From an uncultured Rhodospirillales bacterium (GTDB lineage: Bacteria; Pseudomonadota; Alphaproteobacteria; Acetobacterales; Acetobacteraceae), in assembly GCA_903928045.1 (NCBI GenBank), contig CAIYPH010000729.1, positions 1 through 7,545 on the forward strand: 7,545 bases of DNA, read 5' to 3'. The position numbers were made by a program, and so were the translations under genes. The notes beneath the pieces are model-generated. The model was not told the DNA's origin. It searched no databases and saw nothing but the letters and a program-made list of their open reading frames with translations. Below, in pieces: positions 1 through 6,622 of this stretch. The first letter of the stretch is position 1, and each line of letters begins with the position of its first letter.

Positions 1-1
1 C

Positions 2-457
2 GTGCAGGTGGCCGGCCGCTACGCCTTCCCCGCCAACGCCATCAGCTGGGCGGAGGAGGTGATCGTCTACCTCATCGTCTGGGGGGTGATGATCATCTCA
101 AGCCAGCTCGTGCGCACCGATGGCCATGTGCGGCCCGACCTGGTGCTGCGCCTGGTCGGCCCCAACGGCCAGCGCTGGATGGAGATCGTCAACTGCCTCG
201 TGGCGCTGGCCTTTTGCGCGGGGATGGCCTGGTACGGCCTCACCATCACCCAGTCCGCCATCCAGCTCGATGAGCACAGCTCGACCGACCTGTCCTTCCC
301 GATGTGGATCTACTATGCCGCCTTGCCGGCCGGGGGCGTGCTGATGGGGGTACGCTACGCCATCCGCCTGGGGCGCTACACGTTGCATTTCGACCCGGCA
401 AGCATGACGGTCGGCCACGTGCCGGAGCATGAGATGCCGACCGGCATGGGGCACTGA
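2..457 (+). CDS. TRAP transporter small permease (DctQ-like), 5' partial
   Basis: This is the C-terminal part of the small membrane subunit of a TRAP transporter, which with the large permease forms the inner-membrane unit that takes up organic acids or similar solutes using an ion gradient. The reading frame is open at the left edge, so the true start and first membrane helix lie outside. Three hydrophobic segments are visible, at about residues 19-38, 61-85 and 99-121 of the visible part. The segment ISWAEE before the first of these, and RTDGHVRPDLV after it, are typical of the DctQ family. The stop lies 6 bp before the start of the large permease, so the two are surely co-transcribed. The substrate cannot be told from the sequence, and the binding protein (DctP) is not in view. 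Confidence 0.88.
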   Translation: MQVAGRYAFPANAISWAEEVIVYLIVWGVMIISSQLVRTDGHVRPDLVLRLVGPNGQRWMEIVNCLVALAFCAGMAWYGLTITQSAIQLDEHSSTDLSFPMWIYYAALPAGGVLMGVRYAIRLGRYTLHFDPASMTVGHVPEHEMPTGMGH

Positions 458-463
458 GCCGCC

Positions 464-1744
464 ATGATGGGCTTCCTCTTCCTGCTGCTGTTCTTCGGCC
501 TGCTCGCCTTTGGGATGCCGATCTTCCTGGTGCTCGGGGCCTGCGCCGCCGTGCTGTTCGTCAGCACCGGCGAGCCACTGATCGGCGTCGCCCAGGTGGT
601 GATCGACGCGCTCAACTCCTCCACCCTGATGTCTCTGCCGCTGTTCGTGATGGCGGCCGCCTTCATGCGCCAGGGGGGGGTGGCGAAAGCGCTGGTGGAT
701 GTCTCGGCCGCCTGGCTCGGCGGCATTCGCGGCTCGCTCGGGCTGGTCACCGTGGTCTCCTGCACCCTGTTCGCGGCGATCTGCGGCTCCTCGGTGGCGA
801 CCGCCTTGGCGATGGGGACCATCCTGCTGCCGGCGATGATCGAGAAGGGCTATCCGCGCTCCTTCGCGCTCGGCGTCATCGGCGCCTCCGGCACAATCGG
901 GATCGTCATCCCGCCCTCGCTGGCGCTCATCCTCTACGGCATCGTCGCCGAGCAGTCGGTGCCCCGCCTTTTTCTTGCCGGCATTTTGCCGGGCCTGCTC
1001 CAGGCCGCCGCGTTCTTTGCCTGGGTGTGGTACGACGCGCGGCGGCGGAATTTCCCGATGGAGCCGAAACTGCCGCTGGCGGAACGGCTGCGCGTCACCC
1101 GCCGCGCCATCCCGGCGCTGATGGTCCCGGTGATTGTGCTCTATGGCATCTATGGCGGCATCGTTACCGTCACCGAGGCGGCGGCCATCGCGGCCGCGGT
1201 GGCGCTACTGGTGAGCCTGGTGTTCTACAAGGGCTTCCAGTTCAACCAACTCTTCAGCGTGATCGCCGATGCGCTGAAAAGCGCCGGCACCATCATGCTG
1301 ATCGTCGCCACCGCGCTCGCCTTCGGGCATTGGATGACGCAGTCCGGCGTGCCAGCGCTGCTGGTGAAATGGGTGCTCGACCACCATTTCGCGACTTGGC
1401 AATTCCTGCTGGCGATCAACGTGCTGTTGCTGCTGCTCGGCTGCTTCCTCGAAGTGGTGGCGGCCCTTCTGTTGGTGCTGCCGATCCTCGCACCGGCCTT
1501 GGGGCCGCTCGGGGTGGACCCGGTGCATTTCTCCATCATCTTCACCCACAACATGGAGATCGCCCTGGTGCACCCGCCCGTCGGGCTCAATCTCTACGTG
1601 CTCTCAACCATCTCGACCGCGCCGATCGGCGAGGTGATCCGCGGGATCCTGCCCTTCCTGGTTCTGTTGGTGGTGGTGCTCGGGATTATCACCTACGTGC
1701 CTTGGCTCACCTTGTGGTTGCCGAGTTTGGTTTATGGGCATTGA
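464..1744 (+). CDS. TRAP transporter large permease (DctM-like)
   Basis: Complete 426-residue large membrane subunit of a TRAP transporter, the usual length for DctM. It is the channel-forming subunit of the inner membrane and works with the small permease just upstream and a periplasmic binding protein. The protein is hydrophobic throughout, with about a dozen predicted membrane segments. Family motifs are visible: LFVMAAAFMRQGG near residue 60, CGSSVATALAMGT near residue 107, GASGTIGIVIPPSLALILYG near residue 145, and LFLAGILPG shortly after. The C-terminal half has the matching HNMEIALVHPPVGLNLYVL region. Two ATG codons are adjacent at 464 and 467 and no strong ribosome binding site is visible, so translational coupling to the small permease (6-bp gap) is likely. 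The gene ends directly at a hairpin repeat that separates it from the convergent binding-protein gene. Confidence 0.95.
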   Translation: MMGFLFLLLFFGLLAFGMPIFLVLGACAAVLFVSTGEPLIGVAQVVIDALNSSTLMSLPLFVMAAAFMRQGGVAKALVDVSAAWLGGIRGSLGLVTVVSCTLFAAICGSSVATALAMGTILLPAMIEKGYPRSFALGVIGASGTIGIVIPPSLALILYGIVAEQSVPRLFLAGILPGLLQAAAFFAWVWYDARRRNFPMEPKLPLAERLRVTRRAIPALMVPVIVLYGIYGGIVTVTEAAAIAAAVALLVSLVFYKGFQFNQLFSVIADALKSAGTIMLIVATALAFGHWMTQSGVPALLVKWVLDHHFATWQFLLAINVLLLLLGCFLEVVAALLLVLPILAPALGPLGVDPVHFSIIFTHNMEIALVHPPVGLNLYVLSTISTAPIGEVIRGILPFLVLLVVVLGIITYVPWLTLWLPSLVYGH

Positions 1745-1806
1745 AGGGAAGGAAGCGGTTCTTTTTTGAAAAAAAGAACCAAAAAACTTCTATCCGTTTG
1801 CTGCGC
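1743..1806. repeat. 64-bp hairpin repeat, copy 1
   Basis: An AT-rich element in otherwise GC-rich DNA, matching the element at 4795-4858 at 57 of 64 positions by direct comparison. Its core at 1757-1780 is an inverted repeat: GGTTC followed by six T, then G, seven A and GAACC. A run of six A and the block ATCCGTTTGC (1792-1801) follow. It starts in the stop codon of the TRAP permease gene and ends in the stop codon of the convergent binding-protein gene. It probably ends transcription or stabilises RNA 3' ends for the converging genes. It lacks the usual hairpin-then-T-run order of a standard intrinsic terminator, so its role is an inference. Similar elements are, as far as I recall, common in Acetobacteraceae. 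Confidence 0.85.
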
Positions 1807-3383
1807 TACCCCCTACGCACCCCATAAAACTGCGGAAACCCGCGCGGCACGTCCCGCAGATTGGCGCGATAGGCCGTCGGCTGGAAGAACACCCCGGTCG
1901 GGATATAGGGCACGGTTTCGAACGACACGCGCTGCATCTCCCGGCAGATCGCCGCCTGCGCGGCCTGGTCCGGCGCGTCGAACCAGGCGTTGCGCAGTTC
2001 CTCCAGCTTGGGAATATCGGACCAGCCGAAGGTCGCCGTCTTGCCGCTGCCGCGGATGTAGTTGTGGGCGGCGGGGTTGAAGGTGTTGACCCCCGCGGTG
2101 GAGTTGCTGAAGGCGTTCCAGCCGCCCTTGTCGACCGGCTGCTGGCTGGCGAGGCGCTGGATGACGGTGCCCCAGTCGAGCGCCTGGAAATCGACGTTGA
2201 GGCCGATCTTGCGCCAGGCATCGGCGACCACCTGGCCTTGCGCGTTGAGGCTCGGCAGGTCGGTGGCGACCAGGAAGACCAGCTTCTCGCCCTTGTAGCC
2301 GGATTCCACGAGCATTTTGCGGGCGCGATCGAGATCGGGCGGTTCGCGCAGCGCCTCCATCCCGGCGTCGCTCGCCATGGGCGTGTCGGGCAGGAAGAAG
2401 CCGACCTTGTCGCGCCACATCGCCCGATCGGTGCCGGCGATCGCCTGCATCACGTCGGCCTGGCTGACGGCGGCGAGCGCGGCGCGGCGGATCGCGGGGT
2501 TGTCGAAGGGCGGGTTGACGAAGTTGAAGCGGACGATGCCGTAGCCGCCGGTGCTGTCGGTGACTTCGAGCGCGATATTGGGGTTGCGCTTCAGCGCCGG
2601 CCAGAAATCGGTGGTCGGCTGCTCCCACCAGTCGATCTCGCCGGATTGCAGCGCCGCCGCCGCCGTTGCCGCGTCGGGGATGGTGATCCATTCGACGCGA
2701 TCGAAATTGGCGATTTTCGGGCCGGCCATCAGGCTGGCGCTTCCACTCGGGCGCGGCACGTAGCCGGCGAATTTCTCGTAGACCGCGCGCGAGCCCGGCA
2801 CGCGCTCGTTGGCGACGAAGCGGAACGGGCCGGAGCCGACCATCTCAGTGACCTGGGCGAAGGCGTCGGTTTTCGCCAGCCGCTCCGGCATGATCGCCGC
2901 GGTGTTGGCCCCGGTCTTGCCGAGCGCGTCGGGCAGCAGGGGGAAGGGCTTTTTGAGGCGGATCTCGACCACGCTGTCGGAGGGGGCGGTGATCTCGTTG
3001 GTGGCGGCCATCATCGCCAGGCCGAAACTGTCGCGCTTGCCCCAGCGGTTGAGGCTCGCGACCACGTCGCGCGCCAGCACCGGGGTGTTGTCGTGGAATT
3101 TCAGCCCGTCGCGGAGCGTGAGTTTCCAGGTCTTGCCGTCATTCTCGACGACATGGCCGGCGACCATCTGCGGCTGCGCCTTCCAGTTGGCGTCTACCCC
3201 GTAGAGCGTGTCGAACACCAGCAGCGCGTGGTTGCGGGTGACGAAGGCGGTGGTCTGCACCGGGTCGAGCAGGGCGAGATCGGCCTGGGGGACGAATTTC
3301 AGCACCCGGCTGCCCTGAGCCGCGGCAATTTTCGGGGCGGCGAGCGCCACCGCGCTCCCCGCAAGCATGGTACGACGACGCAT
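1806..3383 (-). CDS. ABC transporter substrate-binding protein, family 5 (DppA/OppA-like)
   Basis: A 525-residue periplasmic solute-binding protein of the SBP_bac_5 family, which delivers peptides, or in some members nickel, opines or glycosides, to an ABC importer. The N-terminus begins MRRRTML, a Tat-like twin-arginine motif, followed by a short hydrophobic stretch and a likely signal peptidase site at AAA-Q (about residues 20-23). The family signature LTLRDGLKFHDNTP lies at residues 88-101 and continues into a DVVASLNRW helix. Further typical elements are VGSGPFRF and PAIRRAALAAVSQ. The ATG at 3383 is supported by GGAGGG five bases upstream. The gene stands alone: its 3' neighbour is the convergent TRAP permease and its 5' neighbour a divergent secreted-protein gene. 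No ABC permease or ATPase is present, so its transporter must be encoded elsewhere. The ligand cannot be assigned. Confidence 0.93.
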   Translation of the reverse strand: MRRRTMLAGSAVALAAPKIAAAQGSRVLKFVPQADLALLDPVQTTAFVTRNHALLVFDTLYGVDANWKAQPQMVAGHVVENDGKTWKLTLRDGLKFHDNTPVLARDVVASLNRWGKRDSFGLAMMAATNEITAPSDSVVEIRLKKPFPLLPDALGKTGANTAAIMPERLAKTDAFAQVTEMVGSGPFRFVANERVPGSRAVYEKFAGYVPRPSGSASLMAGPKIANFDRVEWITIPDAATAAAALQSGEIDWWEQPTTDFWPALKRNPNIALEVTDSTGGYGIVRFNFVNPPFDNPAIRRAALAAVSQADVMQAIAGTDRAMWRDKVGFFLPDTPMASDAGMEALREPPDLDRARKMLVESGYKGEKLVFLVATDLPSLNAQGQVVADAWRKIGLNVDFQALDWGTVIQRLASQQPVDKGGWNAFSNSTAGVNTFNPAAHNYIRGSGKTATFGWSDIPKLEELRNAWFDAPDQAAQAAICREMQRVSFETVPYIPTGVFFQPTAYRANLRDVPRGFPQFYGVRRG

Positions 3384-3591
3384 GGTGCCCTCCGCTGTTC
3401 ACGTCGACGCATCCTGCACCGGCGCGCGCGGCATGGCCAGCGGGGCGGCCGGGCGGACGGGCATTCAAGAAGGTGTTACACGGCGGCATGCGCGCTGGCG
3501 CACTCGGCACAGCCGCGTTACGTTATGAGACAGGCTCGCGGCGTACATCCGTGCGCCCGTCCGCGCCAAAAGGGATGGGGAAACCTCGATC
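3384..3591. other. Divergent intergenic region
   Basis: 208 bp between two genes that point away from each other, so promoters for both should lie here. Apart from the ribosome binding site at 3388-3393, I see no convincing -35/-10 pair on either strand. A small inverted repeat, TGCGC-GCTG-GCGCA, lies at 3489-3502; it is short and GC-rich and could be chance. No small gene with a ribosome binding site is evident. Confidence 0.5.
3388..3393 (-). promoter_or_regulatory. Ribosome binding site of the solute-binding protein gene
   Basis: Read on the minus strand this is GGAGGG, four bases from the end of the site to the ATG (bases 3387-3384 between). It is a good Shine-Dalgarno match and fixes the start at 3383, which also gives a full Tat-type signal peptide. 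Confidence 0.75.
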
Positions 3592-4788
3592 ATGCTGTTT
3601 CGCTACGCTATCGCCGGACTCATCGGCGCCCTTGCCATGGCCGCGCAGGCGACGGCCGCCGCACAAGGCACGCAACGCCCCTCGATCATGGATATCCCGC
3701 TGTCGGCGGCGGAAAAGGCAGGCCTGGCGCCGGCCCTCAACCATCTCGGCGATGGCGGCAATCACATCCATGTGCATCCCAGCGTGGCCGGGCACCAGGC
3801 CCGCATCAAGCACGGGCTTGCCGCTGGGCAGGCCGGCAGCGTCGCGCTCAGATACAATGGCGGGCAGGTCATGAACCCCAAGGTGACCGCGGGGGCGCAA
3901 ACCAGCCTTGAGATCTACACGATCTACTGGCTGCCCAAAACTGGCAAGCTGCGCGACGGTAGCGCGACCACGATGGCCGGCAACTACCAGTCGGTGAACA
4001 ACCGGATGGCGCAGCTGCTGATGGCCAACCACCTCGCCAACGTCGCGACACAGTACTAGCAGACCAGCGCGGCCTCGCCCTTCGTCAACCAGGGCGGACT
4101 CGCTGGCACCTACCTCGACACCGCGGCCTATCCGCGCTCCGCCTGCACCGATACCGCAACGCCGGGCAACTGCATGACGGATTCCCAGCTGAAAACCGAG
4201 CTCACCCGCGCGATCGGCGCGGCCGGCTGGACGCCGGGGCCGAACAAGATCTTCATGATGTTCACTTCGTCGGGCCAGGGTTCCTGCACCGGCGCGACCA
4301 GCAAATCCTGCGCCTATACCCAATACTGCGCCTATCACTCGTCCTATACCGCCTCGATCCCGACGCCGGCCGGCGCGGTGAGCGGCCCGGTGATCTACGC
4401 CAACATGCCCTATGGCAACCCCGCCGCCTGCCAGGCCGGCGGCCAGTCGACCCCGAACGCGATGGTCGGCGGCCTGAACTACGGCCCCTATGCCGATCTC
4501 GTCGCCAATGTCGCCACCCATGAGATCATCGAGGCGATCACCGACCCCTATGGGAATGGTTGGTACGACAAGTCCGGCAACGAGATCGGCGACAAATGCG
4601 CGTGGAATTTCGGCACCAACACCTACACCTCGCCCTCGGCCAATCAGTATTACACCGCCAACCCCTATCCTTCATCGGTATTCGTCAGCGGGGTGACCGC
4701 GTCGTATTTCGAGTTCCAGCTGGAATACAGCAATGCCGCCAACGCGGCGGGGAAGTCGGGGTGTGTGCCGTACTATTTCAACTTCTGA
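3592..4788 (+). pseudogene. Secreted EXORDIUM/PHI-1-like protein gene with one in-frame amber stop
   Basis: A 399-codon frame (including the terminal stop) interrupted only by TAG at 4057-4059, codon 156. The first part is 155 codons; the second continues in the same frame with no shift. The N-terminus is a Sec-type signal peptide (hydrophobic residues 5-20, likely cleavage near ATAAA-Q, residues 20-25). The C-terminal part carries HEIIEAITDP at about residues 310-319, then WYDKSGNEIGDKCAW, plus several cysteines. This HExxE...EIGDxC pattern resembles, from memory, bacterial and fungal relatives of the plant EXORDIUM/phosphate-induced protein 1 family, and looks like a metal-binding or metalloprotease-like site; function is not established here. 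The expected residue at codon 156 is probably tyrosine, a one-base change from TAG. The uninterrupted frame suggests a very recent nonsense mutation, a sequencing error, or stop readthrough. The family call is moderate; the interruption is seen directly. Confidence 0.75.
4057..4059 (+). other. In-frame amber codon interrupting the secreted protein gene
   Basis: TAG following CAG-TAC and followed by CAG-ACC. Codons on both sides encode a continuous protein, including a 38-codon stretch between this stop and the next methionine that has the same composition as its flanks (for example GGLAGTYLDTAAYP). No ribosome binding site precedes the internal ATG at 4174, so independent translation of the second part is unlikely. 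Confidence 0.85.
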
Positions 4789-4794
4789 GATAGA

Positions 4795-4858
4795 GAAGGG
4801 AAGAAAGCGCTCCTTTTTTGAAAAAAAGGAGCAAAAAACTTTTATCCGTTTGCTTCGC
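4795..4858. repeat. 64-bp hairpin repeat, copy 2
   Basis: Second copy of the element at 1743-1806, in the same orientation and again between two converging genes. The core at 4809-4832 is GCTCC, six T, G, seven A, GGAGC. Compared with copy 1, the stem differs at two base pairs, and both partners have changed each time: G-C to C-G (1758/1779 versus 4810/4831) and T-A to C-G (1760/1777 versus 4812/4829). The other three differences lie outside the stem. This covariation is direct evidence that the pairing is kept. A role in ending transcription or protecting 3' ends is likely but inferred. Confidence 0.88.
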
Positions 4859-4889
4859 GCCCTCCCCGGGGAGTCCGCGGCAAACGGAT
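4844..4889. repeat. 10-bp inverted repeat with inner palindrome downstream of repeat copy 2
   Basis: ATCCGTTTGC at 4844-4853 is matched by its exact reverse complement GCAAACGGAT at 4880-4889. Between them lies a 12-bp perfect palindrome, CTCCCCGGGGAG, at 4862-4873. The left arm is part of the 64-bp repeat; the right arm has no counterpart after copy 1, where coding sequence begins at once. It could form a large hairpin just past the stop of the convergent amidase gene and serve as its terminator, or mark the full extent of the repeat element. Confidence 0.7.
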
Positions 4890-4907
4890 AGTAAAGTCTA
4901 GCTTGCC

Positions 4908-6536
4908 TCAACCTAAAGGCGGCCGCCGCGCGGATGCCCCCATCGCCTGCTCCAGCGCCTGGCCGACCGTCAGCGCCGCCGCCTCGTCGAACAGCGGCGC
5001 GAGGATGGAGATGGCGTGCGGCACGGTGTGCGTCGGCCCCTCCTTCTCCTGCACGGCCGCGTTGAGGAAGGCCGGCATTTCCCGCGTGCGCAGCTCGGCG
5101 AAGCCGGTGCGCACGGCGAGGCCGGGATGGCCGGTCATGTTGCCGATGATGGTCATTCTCCCCGTCACGATCGGGGCGATCATCACATCGACGCGGCCGA
5201 ACAGCGCGTCCATCTCGCGCATGGTCTGGCGGCGCAGGCGTTCGAGCTGGATGTGGTCGACGGCGGACATGAAGCGGGCCTTGCGGAAGCTGTTCGGCCA
5301 GGCGCCGGGGTCCTGCCGGGTCAGCATGTCGTCGCGGTCATCGAGCGTCATGTCCTCGAAGGCCGCCGCCCCCTCGGCGAACAGGATGTTCTGCAGCGCC
5401 TCGTAAGGCAGCGGCGCGAGTTCGACCGGCACCGGGGTGACGCCGATTTCCAGCAGCGCGTCGAGCACCGCGACGTCGAGCGGGTCGGTGAATTCGGAGG
5501 CGATGTAGCCGGCGCGCATGCCCTTGGCGGGCTTGCCGGCATCCCAGCCGAAGGGGGCGTCGATGCTGCCTTCGTCGGCCTGGTCGAACCCGTTGATGGC
5601 GGAGAGCACGAGGGCGATGTCAGCGACCTCGCGGGCGATCGGGCCGAGCTTGTCGAGCGACCAGCACAGCGCCATGGCGCCGGCGCGGGACACGCGGCCG
5701 AAGGTCGGGCGCAGGCCGGCGGTACCGCAGCGGGCGGAGGGGGCGAGGATGGAGCCGAGCGTCTCCGAGCCGATGGCGAAGGCCGCCAGGCCCGCGGCGG
5801 TCGCCGAGGCCGAACCGGCGCTCGAGCCGCGCGAGCCTTCCTCGGTGTTCCAGGGGTTGCGGGTGCGTCCGCCATACCAGATGTCGCCGAACGCCAGCGC
5901 ACCCACCGCGGCCTTGCCGAGCAGCACGGCGCCGGCGGCCGTCAGCCGGCTGATGATGGTGGCATCCGCCTCCGGCACCCGGTGCGCGTAGGGTTCGGCG
6001 CCCCAGCCGGTGGTGATGCCAGCGGTGTCGATGATATCCTTCGCGGCATAGGGGATGCCGTGCAGCGGGCCGAGCCAGGTGCCTTCCGCCAGCAGCGCAT
6101 CCGCCTTGGCCGCCTGCGACAGCGCGAGATCGGCGGTCACGGTGGCATAGGCATTCACCGCCGGCCCAATGCGGCCGATGCGCTCCAGGTAGATGCTGGT
6201 CAGCCGCACCGAACTCAACTGCCGTGCCGCGATCCAGGCGGCGAGATGGCGCACCGGGGCGAAGGCGATGTCGGCATCATCCCCCGGCAACGGCGGGGCG
6301 GCCAGCGGCACGTTCATCGCCGCCTGCGCCGGCATGCGGAAGCCCGGCAGCCGCGGCTCGAACAGGCTCGCCGGCGGGCTCGCATTCGGCAGCCGGACCG
6401 CCCGGCTCGCCTGGGCGAATGCGATCTGCTGACCGAGATTATCGCCCATCTGGGCACGCTCGGATTGGGTGAACGTAATGCCGAGCAGCCGCTCCGCGGC
6501 CGCGATCGTCGCTTCGTCGATGTGATGTTCGCTCAT
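4908..6536 (-). CDS. Amidase (amidase signature family)
   Basis: A 542-residue amidase-signature hydrolase, which breaks amide bonds through a Ser-cisSer-Lys triad. The triad is visible: Lys166 in IPYAAKDIIDTAG, the cis-serine in GSRGSSAGSASA (Ser238/239) and the nucleophile Ser262 in IGSETLGSILAPS. The common GGSSGG and GGSIR versions are replaced by RGSSAG and LGSIL; I recall the ETLGSI form from a known subgroup, so this does not imply inactivity. The C-terminal part has the expected VDVMIAPIVTG and NMTGHPGLAV blocks. About 90 residues precede the catalytic domain and resemble a GatC/AtzG-like helical segment (LLGITFTQSERAQM, then LPNASPPASLFEP). No signal peptide is seen, so it is probably cytoplasmic. 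It is not likely to be the tRNA amidotransferase GatA, as gatB and gatC are absent. The substrate is unknown. The gene is divergent from the crotonase gene, with 86 bp between them. Confidence 0.9.
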   Translation of the reverse strand: MSEHHIDEATIAAAERLLGITFTQSERAQMGDNLGQQIAFAQASRAVRLPNASPPASLFEPRLPGFRMPAQAAMNVPLAAPPLPGDDADIAFAPVRHLAAWIAARQLSSVRLTSIYLERIGRIGPAVNAYATVTADLALSQAAKADALLAEGTWLGPLHGIPYAAKDIIDTAGITTGWGAEPYAHRVPEADATIISRLTAAGAVLLGKAAVGALAFGDIWYGGRTRNPWNTEEGSRGSSAGSASATAAGLAAFAIGSETLGSILAPSARCGTAGLRPTFGRVSRAGAMALCWSLDKLGPIAREVADIALVLSAINGFDQADEGSIDAPFGWDAGKPAKGMRAGYIASEFTDPLDVAVLDALLEIGVTPVPVELAPLPYEALQNILFAEGAAAFEDMTLDDRDDMLTRQDPGAWPNSFRKARFMSAVDHIQLERLRRQTMREMDALFGRVDVMIAPIVTGRMTIIGNMTGHPGLAVRTGFAELRTREMPAFLNAAVQEKEGPTHTVPHAISILAPLFDEAAALTVGQALEQAMGASARRPPLG

Positions 6537-6610
6537 GCCGCCAGCCTATTCCGGCACGGCGCATGGCGACAAGCCACGCAGGACGTTGCATGATGCCGGC
6601 AAGAACACGC

Positions 6611-6616
6611 GAGGAG
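6611..6616 (+). promoter_or_regulatory. Ribosome binding site of the crotonase gene
   Basis: GAGGAG six bases before the ATG at 6623. It decides the start in favour of 6623 (MSDIISVIDDG) over the in-frame upstream ATG at 6563, whose extra 20 residues are unlike the family and lack a ribosome binding site. Confidence 0.8.
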
Positions 6617-6622
6617 ACCCCA

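Noticed and set aside
1757..1780. Standard rho-independent terminator
   Set aside because: The hairpin is real, but the T-run is inside the stem and an A-run follows on the plus strand, so it does not have the standard layout; recorded as a repeat instead.
3489..3502. Operator-like inverted repeat TGCGC-GCTG-GCGCA
   Set aside because: Five-base arms made almost only of G and C are expected by chance in this DNA, and there is no regulator gene nearby.
2064..3911. Long plus-strand open frame opposite the solute-binding protein gene
   Set aside because: It is antisense to a clear family 5 binding protein, is low-complexity and rich in Arg, Gly, Ala and Val, and has no recognisable domain. It arises from high third-position GC.
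4174..4788. Second half of the amber-split gene as an independent gene
   Set aside because: It is in the same frame as the first half, has no ribosome binding site, and protein-like sequence continues upstream of this ATG to the amber codon.
5738..5830. Inactive amidase because of the LGSIL and RGSSAG variants
   Set aside because: The lysine and both serines are present, and the ETLGSI form is, as I recall, normal for one subgroup of these amidases.
5016..6593. Long plus-strand open frame opposite the amidase gene
   Set aside because: The amidase on the minus strand has all its catalytic motifs; this frame is an arginine- and glycine-rich mirror of it.
6563..6622. Upstream ATG as crotonase start
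   Set aside because: The extra 20 residues are not family-like, and no ribosome binding site precedes 6563, whereas GAGGAG sits just before 6623.
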